A stretch of 64,000 nt of DNA, from the NCBI GenBank assembly GCA_963718405.1, contig CAVQYZ010000005.1, forward strand, positions 1-64,000. The letters run 5' to 3'. Below are positions 54,328 through 63,766 of the stretch, one piece after another. Position numbers and translations under genes: made by a program. The notes beneath the pieces were generated by a model. It had not been told where the DNA came from, made no database searches, and worked only from the letters and a program-made list of their open reading frames with translations. The stretch is from Bog-756 sp963718405 (GTDB lineage Bacteria; Actinomycetota; Acidimicrobiia; Acidimicrobiales; RAAP-2). Position 1 is the stretch's first letter; the number at the start of each line of letters is the position of its first letter.

Positions 54328-54945
54328 ATGAGGACCGAAGAAGCACGAGAACGAGCGGCCGCCAGCTTGCGAGCGTTCAATCATGCGTTTGTGGCGCACG
54401 ATCCCGCCGATGATGTACTCGAATCGTTGGGCGAGGCCACCGACGAACTCACGCGCTTGGTCGACGAAGCGCCGAGGCGTGATCGCCTGGCCCTCATGAG
54501 GAGCAGCCCGGAGGGGTCCGTCCTGGGCGGGAGTGGGTTCGAAGACCGAGCAGTGGGCGGATGGTCGAATCCAACCGGGGTCGAACTCGAGGTGCGGTTC
54601 GACAAAGATGACGTGATTGCCGATGTTGTATTGCGGCGCGCCTTCGAAGGTGCACCCGGCCGTGCCCACGGCGGAATCGTGGCCGCGGTATTCGACGACG
54701 TCACCGGCTTCGTTATCGGACGGCTGCAGGAACCGGCCTTTACTGGCGAGTTGACAGTTCGCTACCTTGCCGGCGTGCCGGTTGACGAACCCTTGGAGAT
54801 TCGGGCCCGCCTTGACGGTCGCGAACGCCGCAAGCTCTTCATCAGCGCCGAACTACGCACCGGTGACACGGTGATTGCAACGTGCCGGGCCATCTATATC
54901 ACCGTGGACCTGTCCCGCTTTGCTGGAGCGCCCGATCCACGCTGA
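54328..54945 (+). CDS. PaaI-family hotdog thioesterase-like protein
   Basis: About 205 aa (from ATG 54328; an in-frame start at 54268 exists). A helical N-terminal part is followed by a hotdog domain with GRAHGGIVAAVFDDVTGFVI (catalytic HGG...D arrangement), FTGELTVRYLAGVPVDEPLE and RARLDGRERRKLFISAEL. It resembles the two-part thioesterase at 30.7 kb in architecture but is not adjacent to beta-oxidation genes; an acyl-CoA dehydrogenase scar follows. Confidence 0.78.
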   Translation: MRTEEARERAAASLRAFNHAFVAHDPADDVLESLGEATDELTRLVDEAPRRDRLALMRSSPEGSVLGGSGFEDRAVGGWSNPTGVELEVRFDKDDVIADVVLRRAFEGAPGRAHGGIVAAVFDDVTGFVIGRLQEPAFTGELTVRYLAGVPVDEPLEIRARLDGRERRKLFISAELRTGDTVIATCRAIYITVDLSRFAGAPDPR

Positions 54946-54990
54946 TTTGATCGGAAAGCTCGAGGACCCAAGGGGCGACAGTGGAAGGCC

Positions 54991-55060
54991 TTACCCGAGC
55001 AACTGCTTGGCATGACCACACGTTGGATCTGGTTGGTGCCCTCATAGATCTGGGTGGACA
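54991..55060 (-). pseudogene. Acyl-CoA dehydrogenase 3'-end remnant
   Basis: The minus strand encodes QIYEGTNQIQRVVM followed, after one missing base, by AKQLLG and a TAA at 54991-54993. This is the exact C-terminus of short-chain acyl-CoA dehydrogenases. Upstream (55061-55392) there is no further acyl-CoA dehydrogenase sequence, so only a roughly 70-base scar remains. The rest of the 54946-55392 gap shows no gene. Confidence 0.75.
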
Positions 55061-55392
55061 CTTCTGGGGGTTCAGCTGGTTGCTTCCAGTGCGCTGAACT
55101 GGGGCTATTCCGGATCGATTCGTCCTGAATCCACTGAGTCTCACCGAGTTGTTGGGATTTTGTAGGGATGAAATGCTGTCGTACGAATTCTCAGGACAGC
55201 GCGACACATTGGCGTCCCCTGCCGGCACTTGCGGTATACCCGATCTGCCAGTGGAGCCGGTCGTCGAGCATCGCCGTTTGCGAGCGGGTTACCCCGCCGA
55301 GGCCAGCGAGCCGCTTCAAGGGTGTGGACGATACGATAGCGATATTCGGATTCCCGGAGGTCAGGTGATCGAAGGGGTCGTCTTCGGGATTA

Positions 55393-57072
55393 ATGGGTAC
55401 CGACAGGTCCAGACAAGATCAATTCGGGAGGGACCTGTTGGCACCAAGGGACATTCCCAGAATCGACCGTCCATGTCCGCCCGAGGGCGCGGCTCGCAGC
55501 GTGATTGTGGGTGACGACGTCGCCGGCGCGATTCGTGCGGACGTAGAGGCGGACTCACTTCCACTGACTGACGGTGAACTCGGTCGAAGTGACCGGCGCT
55601 GGACCTGGTTGCGGATGGCCGGCGCCGTGGTCATGGGGCTCTGGTGCATCGGTCTGGTCGTCTTCTCGACGATCATCTACAACCACGACAATCTGGGTCA
55701 GGACTTCGCCACCTACAACCAGGCCTGGACCCTGATCGGCCAGGGCCACCTGAACCCGTACGACACCATCTACCGCTTCCCGTTCATCAAGGCCGACTTC
55801 GAGCTGATCATCTGGCCGTTGGCTCTGGTCCACCTGATCTATCCGGGGTCGGTGGCCTTGCTGTGGATCCAGGACCTGGCCGTGGCGGGCAGCGGTTTCG
55901 TGGTCTATCTCTGGATAATGGACTACCTAGAGCGTCGGAGGGTGTCGTGGTGGGCCGCCGCTGGCATCGGTTCGGTGGTGATCGCGGTGCTGATCGCCAG
56001 TCCCGGGGCCTACCAGATCATCTACTACGACTTCCACCTGGAGCCCATCTCCACCGTGTTCGTCCTGTTGGCCGGGCGCGACCTGTGGTCGGGCCGGCAC
56101 CGGCGGGCCTGGATCTGGGTGGTGCTGGCGCTGACGTGCGGCACCTTCGCCGCCATCACCCTGGTCGGCCTGGGCATCTCGGCGCTGCTGGCCGGTCGGG
56201 AGACCCGGCGCCAAGGGGGCCTGGTGGTCGCCGCCGCCATCGGCTGGCTGGCAGTGGTCTCGGTGCTCGGCGCCAGCGCCGGGTCGGGCATCTCCACCTA
56301 CGCCTACCTGGTTGGACGACGAACACTTTCTGGTCCATCTGGCATCGCCGTACTGATGTCCGGACTGCTCATCCATCCCAGTCGGGTCATCAACCAACTG
56401 CATGAGCGTTTGGCGAGCATCTACATCCTGCTCAAGCAGGTCGGCGTGGTCGGGCTCGCCTCGGCCTGGGGGTTCGGAGTTCCTGTGGTGGTGATGCTCA
56501 CTAACGCCCTGAGTGCCAACACGCTGATCAACCAAGCGTTCCAGAACGCCGCCGTCTACCCGTTCGTGCTTCTCGGAACGGTCATGGTGCTCGTATGGAC
56601 CGCCCAGCGGTTCCGCTTCGGCTGGATTCCCGCGGTCGCTGTAGCACTCGTCGTGACGGTGCAGGCCCTGGCATTCGCCTTGGGGTCGGCGCCGGCCGAC
56701 ATCCGCTATGGAACTTCCCAGATCGGCGCGGCGCCGGCCGCCCAGATCAGGCGGGCTCTGGCTCTCACTCCTGGTGACGCCGAAGTGATCAGCACGATTG
56801 ACATTCTGGGCAGGTTCTGTTCCCGACCGCACTGCTATTGGTTCTACCCTGACGGGACGGTTCCCGTGCAAGATCGAAATGTGGTGTTCGTCTTCGATCC
56901 GGCTGCAGAGAACCAGGCCCCCGTGGCCAACGCAGCCGACGACATCGGGGCAATCGCCTTCGTACGTGAGCATCTCCACGCCCGCACTCTGGTCGATGCC
57001 GACGGGGTCACCGCTCTGCTCTGGCGACCGCCACCCGGGACAACACGAGTCGAAGTGGCTATGCGACCCTGA
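55393..57072 (+). CDS. DUF2079 family polytopic membrane protein
   Basis: A 559-aa protein (N-terminal about 50 residues low in similarity; the true start may be GTG 55501 or later) with about ten hydrophobic helices and the DUF2079 signatures HDNLGQDFATYNQAWTLIG, DFELIIWPLALVHLIYPG and YYDFHLEPISTVFVLL (DFH motif), plus a soluble C-terminal tail (SRPHCYWFYPDGTVPVQDRN, a nucleotide-sugar or lipid-exposed domain). The family resembles GT-C-type glycosyltransferases, but activity is unproven. Confidence 0.82.
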   Translation: MGTDRSRQDQFGRDLLAPRDIPRIDRPCPPEGAARSVIVGDDVAGAIRADVEADSLPLTDGELGRSDRRWTWLRMAGAVVMGLWCIGLVVFSTIIYNHDNLGQDFATYNQAWTLIGQGHLNPYDTIYRFPFIKADFELIIWPLALVHLIYPGSVALLWIQDLAVAGSGFVVYLWIMDYLERRRVSWWAAAGIGSVVIAVLIASPGAYQIIYYDFHLEPISTVFVLLAGRDLWSGRHRRAWIWVVLALTCGTFAAITLVGLGISALLAGRETRRQGGLVVAAAIGWLAVVSVLGASAGSGISTYAYLVGRRTLSGPSGIAVLMSGLLIHPSRVINQLHERLASIYILLKQVGVVGLASAWGFGVPVVVMLTNALSANTLINQAFQNAAVYPFVLLGTVMVLVWTAQRFRFGWIPAVAVALVVTVQALAFALGSAPADIRYGTSQIGAAPAAQIRRALALTPGDAEVISTIDILGRFCSRPHCYWFYPDGTVPVQDRNVVFVFDPAAENQAPVANAADDIGAIAFVREHLHARTLVDADGVTALLWRPPPGTTRVEVAMRP

Positions 57073-57378
57073 GCTCCTTCTGGACGATCCCCGCGCCAGA
57101 GGTGTCCCCGACCAATGACAATGGCCTTTAGGGATCCACCGCTTGGCAGCTGGTTCTCAATAGCTTCGGGAGCACTGGGAGATTTGGCCTGACTTGGAGT
57201 CATGAGGCGTCCTTCGGGCGTCGTCGGCCGGACTCTTCCAGCGGCAGATTGAAAACGGCACGTCCCGTCCCAGAGGAGGGTGATTGGTCCGGCTTGCGCC
57301 AACAAGTCGAACCGCCCGTCGCCCTGATCGGGGACGGCCGTGCCATCCCCATCCACGTTAAGGAAAGTAGGGACAGCG
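57073..57378. other. Intergenic region, no gene seen
   Basis: I see no convincing gene in these 306 bases. A GGAAAGTAGGGACAG stretch just before 57379 would serve as the ribosome site of the IS110 fragment, so part of the stretch is probably the left part of that insertion. Confidence 0.5.
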
Positions 57379-57666
57379 ATGACTATCGTAGAAGCTCCAC
57401 CCGGGATCACGGGTGGTGTCGACACCCACCTCGACAACCACGTTGCTGCGGCACTCGACCCTCTCGGCCGCTTGATCGGCACCGAATCCTTCCCGGCTGA
57501 TGCTGCCGGCTACAAGGCCTTGTTGGCCTGGCTCGAGAGCTTCGGCCAGGTGACCAAGGTCGGAGTCGAAGGGACTAGCTCCTATGGCACCGGGTTGGCG
57601 CGATCCCTGCGGCGACGCGGCATCGAGATCGTCGAGGTGAATCGGCCCAATCGCGTGACTTCGTAA
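57379..57666 (+). mobile_element. IS110-family transposase N-terminal fragment
   Basis: 95 aa: GGVDTHLDNHVAAALDPLG (first acidic residue of the DEDD transposase), FPADAAGYKALLAWLESFG, VGVEGTSSYGTGLARSLRR, EIVEVNRPNR. The frame then ends VTS-stop, where an intact IS110 transposase would continue with an RRRHGKSD-like segment. About 300 residues are therefore missing. It has lost its C-terminal serine domain and cannot be active. Confidence 0.85.
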
Positions 57667-57888
57667 GAGCATGCCCTCGACTCACGAGTGGCTCATCATT
57701 GATTTGTCCGCTGTCTTGACCCCGGAGCCCCCTCGAGGGGCTTGACATTGATAGGAGCTTCACCGGCTCGGGGTGCGCTTTGACCGTGGCCTACCGGCAC
57801 GTCGGGCGCGCCGAGATTCTGCGCACCGGAGATTGGGACACCTACTGCAGTGCGAACCAGATGGACCTGTCTGGAGTCATACTTGGTC

Positions 57889-58998
57889 ATGGGACGAGTG
57901 ATGAGGGCCTCGTGGATCGCCGCCTGTATCGGCGTGATGCTGGCCTTGGCGGCGTGCGGCTCTGTGCAATCGACGCCGACGGAAACCCACAGCTCGTTCG
58001 AGACGCTTTCGATCAGTTATCACGGTGCGCCGGTGGCCTCCTATGGGACATCGATGGTCTACTACCCGCCTGCGAAGGAGATGATCCTCTTCGGGGGGGC
58101 CAACGAGTACGGCCAGGGCCTTGGCGACACTTGGGTATTCAACCGGTATGGATGGAAGGAGTTGCATCCAGCCGCCTCGCCCTCCGCCAGAGCCCAATAC
58201 GCGATGGCCTATGACCCGCAGCTTGGCGAGATCGTTCTCTATGGCGGCTGCACGTTCTGCGGCGCACCCGGCTATAGCCCCGTGCACGACACCTGGGCGT
58301 TCAACGGCATCACCTGGCACAAGCTCGAGTCACAGCAACTCCCGACTTATGAGCCGAACCCTCTCCTGGCATGGGACACGGCAGCTCACACGCTCGAGCT
58401 GTTGGCTCCGCCTCCCGGCCGGGGTTCGAGTCCTCTGAACGGTGTCTTCACCCCGAACGACGTGTTCGGACGTTGGGTGTGGCGAACCTCGGGTTGGAAA
58501 TGGGACGGAACCACGCCGGGCCCGGCGCAGTTCATCCAGGCGTCAGCGTTCGTCCCCGAGCCAGGCTCAACGGCGATGCTCTACTTCACTTACGAGCCGT
58601 ACGCCGGATCGTGTCCTCTGGGGGAGCGGCCGGGAAACCACGGATGTGGCTGGGATCCAACAGGATTGACCTACTCACAGACCTGGACTTGGAGCGGCTC
58701 AGCGTTCTCCAAGGAGCACCCGAAGCGGGCACCCTTGTCGTCTCAGGCGGTCACCGCGGATCCACGTGTCGGCCGAGTCATCGCGGTGGACGGATCCCGT
58801 GTCTGGGAGTGGACCGGTGCCACATGGCACGCAGTGCTTTCCAAGGTTCCCTCACTTTCACTGGGTGACATAACTGCCGCGTACGATCCGGCCATCGGCG
58901 ACGTGATCGTCTGGGGGATGCAAACGACAGGACAGCCTCCTCGTCCGGTGACATGGGCTTGGGATGGCCAAGCTCCGATTGCCATTCCGACGCACTGA
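57889..58998 (+). CDS. Kelch-like repeat lipoprotein
   Basis: About 369 aa. The N-terminus (ASWIAACIGVMLALAACGSV) has a lipobox LAAC, so it is a lipoprotein anchored after Lgt processing. The mature part contains kelch/galactose-oxidase-like blades (MVYYPPAKEMILFGGANEYG, GDTWVFNRYGWKELHP, MAYDPQLGEIVLYGG, DTWAFNGITWHKL, YSQTWTWSGSAF) and W-x-G-x-x-W strands. The start is ATG 57889 or the nearby ATG 57901. A ligand-binding surface protein; the ligand is unknown. It lies 222 bases after the IS110 fragment. Confidence 0.75.
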   Translation: MGRVMRASWIAACIGVMLALAACGSVQSTPTETHSSFETLSISYHGAPVASYGTSMVYYPPAKEMILFGGANEYGQGLGDTWVFNRYGWKELHPAASPSARAQYAMAYDPQLGEIVLYGGCTFCGAPGYSPVHDTWAFNGITWHKLESQQLPTYEPNPLLAWDTAAHTLELLAPPPGRGSSPLNGVFTPNDVFGRWVWRTSGWKWDGTTPGPAQFIQASAFVPEPGSTAMLYFTYEPYAGSCPLGERPGNHGCGWDPTGLTYSQTWTWSGSAFSKEHPKRAPLSSQAVTADPRVGRVIAVDGSRVWEWTGATWHAVLSKVPSLSLGDITAAYDPAIGDVIVWGMQTTGQPPRPVTWAWDGQAPIAIPTH

Positions 58999-59105
58999 AC
59001 CTTGACCTTGGAAGAGTATCCCCGACCCCCGGCTCGGCGGCGCTTATCCCGGGCGCCCGACCGCCACTTGCGCGACAGTGGGAGGAGCCCCCTTTTGATG
59101 ATCAG

Positions 59106-59882
59106 TCAAGAGACGGTCAGTAGAACGGGCATGTAGCTCGCCCCCCAGCCATGACCATCACCACCATCACTTTTCTCACAACTAGCCTGGACGTAGTGGC
59201 GCCCGGGTTGAAAGGTAGCGGGAAGTTTGAAGGTCGCTTGCCAAGAGTTTCCTCCAACGGCCCTGAAGGTTGCCGGACTATTCGCCGGGAGCAGCGAACC
59301 GGAACCCCCCTGCCAAACGGGTACCTGGATTGTCGTCAGCCCGATTGCAAGGAACTGTGCGTTCCATCGGCAGAGTGCGCCGACAGGTGCCACGCTGACT
59401 CTCGACCCCGTAGAGTATGACCTCGGACCCAGCAGCGTCAGATACTCGGGCGTCGAAACGATGAAGTGAATCCGTTGCGGATAGGTAAATACTGTCTCCC
59501 CACTTTTTGGATTGATGCAACTTACGGTGGTCGCTTGATCTGACCGGTCACCCAGCGGAAATGAAAATCTCAGACTCCAAGTTCCGTCAGGGTGCTGTTG
59601 GAAGGCAGCGCCTTCGGGAGGTGCCCCAGGTGTGCCCGTGACCGTCATCGGAGGTGGACAGTCATTTCCGGCGATGACGAACCGCTGACCCGCCATTTGC
59701 TGCGTAGGTGTTATTGCCACCGCTAAGCCTCTAGGCAGACAGACTGTTGTTCCACTGGGTTTGCAATCGCGGGAGATTGAAACCTGGATGGGGGCGCCTC
59801 GGTGGTAGGCGGAGTGGCAGTTGTGGACGATGAGCTGTCTTTCGCCGTGGCACCTGTCGCCTCCATGGAGACCTAACGGCAT
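59106..59882 (-). CDS. Hypothetical protein, probably exported, signal not resolved
   Basis: A 258-aa beta-rich protein with CPPPMTVTGTPGAPPE, WSLRFSFPLGDRS, CINPKSGETVFTYPQ, WQATFKLPATFQPGRHYVQASCE. It has paired cysteines (HNCHS, DCKPS, VCLP, DCPPP, SCINP, LCRW, SCEKS) suggesting an extracytoplasmic, disulfide-bonded protein, but the first residues are not a signal peptide. The start may be wrong or the 5' end lost. No family recognised. Confidence 0.55.
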   Translation of the reverse strand: MPLGLHGGDRCHGERQLIVHNCHSAYHRGAPIQVSISRDCKPSGTTVCLPRGLAVAITPTQQMAGQRFVIAGNDCPPPMTVTGTPGAPPEGAAFQQHPDGTWSLRFSFPLGDRSDQATTVSCINPKSGETVFTYPQRIHFIVSTPEYLTLLGPRSYSTGSRVSVAPVGALCRWNAQFLAIGLTTIQVPVWQGGSGSLLPANSPATFRAVGGNSWQATFKLPATFQPGRHYVQASCEKSDGGDGHGWGASYMPVLLTVS

Positions 59883-59958
59883 AGCGGACAGCCATTGATG
59901 CTCGCCTCAGTCGTGCCGGAGTGTGACGCTCTCCCGGCGATCAGGGACACCGTGACCG

Positions 59959-60483
59959 TCACTCAACGGGGGGCTCCCAGCTGTAGACGTAGTTCCCGGT
60001 GTGGTTCTGGCGGTCGCCGAGTTGAAGGGCTTGGAAATGTGGGCTGTCAGCTCCGGCCGGGAGGTAGTGGATATTCAGCAGCCCCGACGGTTGGAATCCG
60101 AATCGCCCGTAGTAGCCGGGATCCCCGAGCAACACGACCAGCGTGAACTCTCGTTGGCTCAGCAGACGAAGGAGTTCGGTCATGAGGAAAGTGCCAATGC
60201 CCCGGCCGTGCCAGTCGGTCCGGACTGCCAGGGGGGCGATGCCGGGTACGGCAAGTCCGTCGAGCTTTCCGAGTGATGCCAATACGTGCCCGACGATCTC
60301 CCCACCGGCGATCGCCACCAGATCCCCTGCTGCAAGCGAGGCATCGAGTGACCATACGGCTTCGACGATCTCGACTTCCTCGCGTCCATCGCCAACTTCG
60401 CCTGAAAAGGCCTCACGGACAATGCGAAGTACTTCGGCTCGGTCGTCCTCGGTTGTTGGGCGCACAGAGACGTCGACTGGCAT
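59959..60483 (-). CDS. GNAT family N-acetyltransferase
   Basis: A 174-aa GNAT protein: SVRPTTEDDRAEVLRIVREA, AIAGGEIVGHVLAS, APLAVRTDWHGRGIGTFLM (acetyl-CoA pyrophosphate loop Q/R-x-x-G-x-G/A, here HGRGIG), VVLLGDPGYYGRFGFQPSG. This resembles the YhbS-like GNAT branch, in which GDPxYYxRFGF is typical. Substrate unknown. Confidence 0.87.
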   Translation of the reverse strand: MPVDVSVRPTTEDDRAEVLRIVREAFSGEVGDGREEVEIVEAVWSLDASLAAGDLVAIAGGEIVGHVLASLGKLDGLAVPGIAPLAVRTDWHGRGIGTFLMTELLRLLSQREFTLVVLLGDPGYYGRFGFQPSGLLNIHYLPAGADSPHFQALQLGDRQNHTGNYVYSWEPPVE

Positions 60484-60574
60484 CCAGCGATTCTGAAGCG
60501 AGCACCCATCCTCGGTCAATGCCCCACCATCCGGTGCTGTGGGGCAGGCGAGGCCCCAGGCCTCACACAGACCT

Positions 60575-60931
60575 TCAGCCGGCGACCCAGGCGATAGCAT
60601 CGTCCCGCTCTGCAATTGGGAACGTCTTCGTGTCGCCTGGAGTCATCCAGCCAAAGAGATCGCTCAGATGGTGCATCCACTCGATATCAGTCACCAACGC
60701 AATGCGCTTCCAGGCTCGAAGATGCTCGATACCCAGCTTAAGGTCCTGCCAAACGGCCCCACCCGTATTTTCGTCGAAATCGTTCATGACAATGACGAAT
60801 CGGACTTCGCCGGTTGCCGCGGCCATTTTGAGGGCGGGTAGAACGACATCTCGATAGTCCTCAGCCTTGAGCTTGCCAGCGGCCTCAAAGCCAATGACTC
60901 CCGGAGGCATGTCACTGAGTTCCTTGATCAC
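60575..60931 (-). CDS. SpoIIAA-like (STAS-fold) protein
   Basis: A 118-aa protein with GVIGFEAAGKLKAEDYRDVV, FVIVMNDFDENTGGAVWQDL and RIALVTDIEWMHHLSDLFGW, a pattern of the SpoIIAA-like family (PF11964). It is a single-domain STAS-like fold of unknown function, often near stress or membrane genes. ATG 60931. It lies upstream of the GNAT gene on the same strand. Confidence 0.8.
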   Translation of the reverse strand: MIKELSDMPPGVIGFEAAGKLKAEDYRDVVLPALKMAAATGEVRFVIVMNDFDENTGGAVWQDLKLGIEHLRAWKRIALVTDIEWMHHLSDLFGWMTPGDTKTFPIAERDDAIAWVAG

Positions 60932-61030
60932 GTTCCATCACCAGCCTTCCTGAATCCTGAGTTTTCCATACGCCAAGTCGTGCCGCTGTAGGTCACAGTC
61001 CCGGTGTGATCAGGGGCACCGTCCCCGCTC

Positions 61031-61786
61031 CTAGCCTCCGAAGACGAGCAGAGCGCTGGTCTCGAACTGAGGTCCGTCGTCGAGATCGGGCAACGCTGCC
61101 TCGATTCTGGCAAAACCCGCCTCGATCTCCTCCTCACTCATATGCTCGAAGAGCGAAGTGGGACGGAGCTTCAGCCTTTCGAAATCCTCTGCCAGGCTCG
61201 CTGAGCGAGGCCAGGTGATCTCATCACGAGTGGCGAGGGTCCACTCGGCCCCGGCGAAGTCGCTGAGCACACCTTCCTCGGACTGATACAGCGCCTGGTG
61301 GACGCTCATCCATTCGGGCACAACGTGTAACCACCACGCATCAGGCGTCCTGTCGGAAAAGTTCGCCTGTACAAAGACCTTGCCGCCCTGCCTGATCACC
61401 CGCCGTAACTCCCGAACGGCACCATCCCGATCGATGACGTGGTGCCAGACGAAGAACAGCAGTGCTGCGTCGCACGAGGAATCCGGTAATGGGATGTGCT
61501 CGGCAGACCCAGCTTCATAGGTGACGGCTGAATGGCCGGCGTGGGCCATGGCCTGAGCACGCATCTTCTCTGCTGGCTCGACACCCCAGACTGGGCCGCC
61601 GAAAGTGGTCGCCAAAGACGGCGTCATACGCCCGATCCCTGAGCCCAAGTCGAGCCAGGCCAGCGGACGTGTCTCCGGCAGGTGGCGGGCGAACGCTTCC
61701 ATCCAGGTTCGCAGCGCATCGGGCAGCATCTGCCTGCCAGAGGCGTAGACGGCGTGCTGGCGCTCGTCGTAGTCGACCTTCCTCAT
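61031..61786 (-). CDS. Class I SAM-dependent methyltransferase
   Basis: A 251-aa protein from ATG 61786 (MRKVDYDERQHAVYASGRQM), preceded by GGAGGTGGC. Motif I is WLDLGSGIGRMTPSLA, followed by VWGVEPAEKMRAQAM, IPLPDSSCDAALLFFVWHHV and VIRQGGKVFVQANFSDR. The set fits UbiE-like methyltransferases. An upstream in-frame ATG at 61924 would add 46 residues and is not preferred. Confidence 0.83.
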   Translation of the reverse strand: MRKVDYDERQHAVYASGRQMLPDALRTWMEAFARHLPETRPLAWLDLGSGIGRMTPSLATTFGGPVWGVEPAEKMRAQAMAHAGHSAVTYEAGSAEHIPLPDSSCDAALLFFVWHHVIDRDGAVRELRRVIRQGGKVFVQANFSDRTPDAWWLHVVPEWMSVHQALYQSEEGVLSDFAGAEWTLATRDEITWPRSASLAEDFERLKLRPTSLFEHMSEEEIEAGFARIEAALPDLDDGPQFETSALLVFGG

Positions 61787-61926
61787 GCCACCTCCAAGTC
61801 CGGTCCGAGAAGCTAGCCCGCATAACAACTTTCCCATGGCGTGGGCCCGGTCCCGGCGGTAGGTGACAGGCATCGAAAGGTCGGCGATTAGCCTCATTGC
61901 GTCCCCTCCCAAATTGGAGATCACTC

Positions 61927-62394
61927 ATGAGCGCCGAACTCCCCCAAAGTCATGCTGATTTGCTCGAACGTCCGCTATTCGCCCATCTAGCCACGATCCG
62001 ACCGGATGGCAGCCCACAAAGCAGCGTCATGTGGTTCGCGTGGGATGGCCAACGGGCTCGCTTCTCCCACACCAGCAATCGACAGAAGTACCGGAACCTC
62101 TTGGCCGATGGACGGGTGTCGTTTCATGTCCAGGACCCTGACAATGCCTATCGAACTCTGGAGGTCCGAGGTCGAGTCGAATCAATGGACCCCGATCCGG
62201 AGCTGCCTTTTACCGCAGTCTCCAACGTCGCTACGGCTCCGAAGGCGTGCCCGTACTTGACGCTGAAGTTCGTGTCGTTATCGTCGTTGAGCCCACGAAC
62301 TTCGTATCCGTCTTCGGTGGACTGACTGAGCCAGAGACTGAAGCGGTCACTGCGTTGCTGCAACAGCTCGAAGAGGGTGGATGATCCTGGGGTG
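61927..62394 (+). CDS. PPOX-class F420-dependent oxidoreductase, one frameshift
   Basis: About 155 aa. A split-barrel protein of the actinobacterial PPOX/F420 group: RPLFAHLATIRPDGSPQSSV, MWFAWDGQRARFSHTSNRQK, RVSFHVQDPDNAYRTLEVRG. The first frame stops at 62325 in unrelated sequence; shifting one base near 62205 restores FYRSLQRRYGSEGVPVLDAE and a C-terminus ending EEGG at 62394. F420 versus FMN use is inferred from family. Divergent from the methyltransferase. Confidence 0.83.
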
Positions 62395-62487
62395 GCAGGT
62401 GCATAGGTCTCGCCGTGAGTCACTGTCCGGCGCTTAGGGGCAGGGACCCAATCGGAGCCCGCTCGACCACGTAGCAAAACTGAAGGT

Positions 62488-62690
62488 ATGAGTCGGGCCT
62501 CGGCAGTGGACGCCACGACGGCAGCTTCAATCCTCACAGAAGTGACCGGATCGCCCTTTCACCACGGCCGCCAGCTGACCGGTGGAGTAACCGGGGCACA
62601 CCAGTTCCTCGGACCCGACGGAAGCATGAAGGTGGTGAAGTGGGACACGACCTCCGATGGTCGTGCTTTTCGTAGCGAAGCTCTTGATCA
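62488..62690 (+). pseudogene. Truncated phosphotransferase (APH)-like gene, 5' part only
   Basis: The N-terminal about 67 residues (ATTAASILTEVTGSPFHHGR, QLTGGVTGAHQFLGPDG, VVKWDTTSDGRAFRSEAL) look like the nucleotide-binding start of an aminoglycoside-phosphotransferase-like protein. Coding similarity then ends at 62675-62690, where IS110 transposase sequence begins on the opposite strand. I infer that an insertion truncated this gene. Confidence 0.6.
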
Positions 62691-62955
62691 AGACCCTGGA
62701 CCCTTCGAGCCAACGACGACAGCGATGCCTTGGTCGCCGCCGTCACCGGACCGGGCGATCGGGTGGAACGCAGCTTGGCTGCCTCGGTGACGAGCACGTT
62801 GACCACGAGACCCTTCAGGCGGGAATGGAGCTGGTCAGGGGCGGTAATTCCAAGATGGCGCATCTGGACGATGGCCTTGACTCGGTGCCTGGCGGGCCGA
62901 GCGTTTGGCCACCACGAGAACACGGATGGCTTCGACGGGACCTTGTTCAGGAATC
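62675..62955 (-). mobile_element. IS110-family transposase internal remnant
   Basis: The minus strand encodes PVEAIRVLVVAKRSARQA, then after a frame change RVKAIVQMRHLGITAPDQLHSR, LVTEAAKLRS and PVTAATKASLSSLARRVQGLDQEL. This is the middle of an IS110-family transposase (helical segment between the DEDD and serine domains). Both ends are missing. It interrupts the truncated phosphotransferase-like gene. Confidence 0.75.
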
Positions 62956-63267
62956 CGCAGAATGTAGGCCCTTCATCTACTGTGCCAGGATCGGCGTGGA
63001 TGCTCGGGGCAGAAGGAAAGACGCCCGGTTACGCGTTGCCGGGGTGTTGATCGAGAGCAGGTCTTCCATCCTGTTCAGATGGACTCACCCAACCGGTGGT
63101 GTGGGTCACCCGACCCAACGACCAGTCGAAGAGGCCTAACCTCGGGACATGGCTCGGCGATCGATCATGGCTTCCTGCATCGTGGGTGGCCTGACACCGG
63201 GAGCACTTGAAAGCAGAATCGGTTCAGATTTGCCTAACAATCTGGACGCTCAAACTAGGAGGTTGAG
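62956..63267. other. Intergenic region, no gene seen
   Basis: I see no conserved coding sequence in these 312 bases. A ribosome-site-like AGGAGG (63258-63265 region) precedes the PRC-barrel gene at the end of the stretch. Parts may be more degraded IS110 or phosphotransferase sequence, which I could not confirm. Confidence 0.45.
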
Positions 63268-63666
63268 ATGACCGACGTGTACGACCAGGGTCAACCCGAG
63301 GAACCCGAGCAGTCCAAATGGAGCGTCTCGGAATGGCACGGCAAGATGCTCATCGACTCCGACGGCGAGAAGATCGGCAAGCTGCAGGATGTTTACGTCG
63401 ATGTCGAAACTGATGTGCCCCAGTTCGCTACGGTCAAAGAGGGCTTCATCGGTCGTCACCTGACATTCGTGCCGCTGGGTAGCGTTCAGATCCGTCCCGA
63501 TGATCTTCAGGTCCAGGTGACCAAGGAGCGGGTTCGAACGGCTCCCGACATCGAGATGCACGGTGAGGAGCTTTCCCAGGCGGACGAGTCCAGGCTCTAT
63601 CACCATTTTGAGATGAACTACACGCCAATCGACACAGAAAGCGGACGCCGCCTAGCTCGGCGATGA
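63268..63666 (+). CDS. PRC-barrel domain protein
   Basis: A 132-aa protein with one PRC-barrel (residues about 20-80: MLIDSDGEKIGKLQDVYVDV, QFATVKEGFIGRHLTFVPLG) and a C-terminal helical, charged tail (LSQADESRLYHHFEMNY). PRC-barrel proteins bind ribosomal or photosynthetic proteins or act in stress responses. The start ATG follows AGGAGGTTGAG. Stand-alone gene; role unknown. Confidence 0.82.
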   Translation: MTDVYDQGQPEEPEQSKWSVSEWHGKMLIDSDGEKIGKLQDVYVDVETDVPQFATVKEGFIGRHLTFVPLGSVQIRPDDLQVQVTKERVRTAPDIEMHGEELSQADESRLYHHFEMNYTPIDTESGRRLARR

Positions 63667-63766
63667 TCCTCTCGACTGGTCATCAAGGTGCCGGTCGAGG
63701 GCAGGCAAATAAGCGCCATCCACCCGGCGTTCAGGGTCACCCTTACGAGCCACGGGCAAGGTTCAG

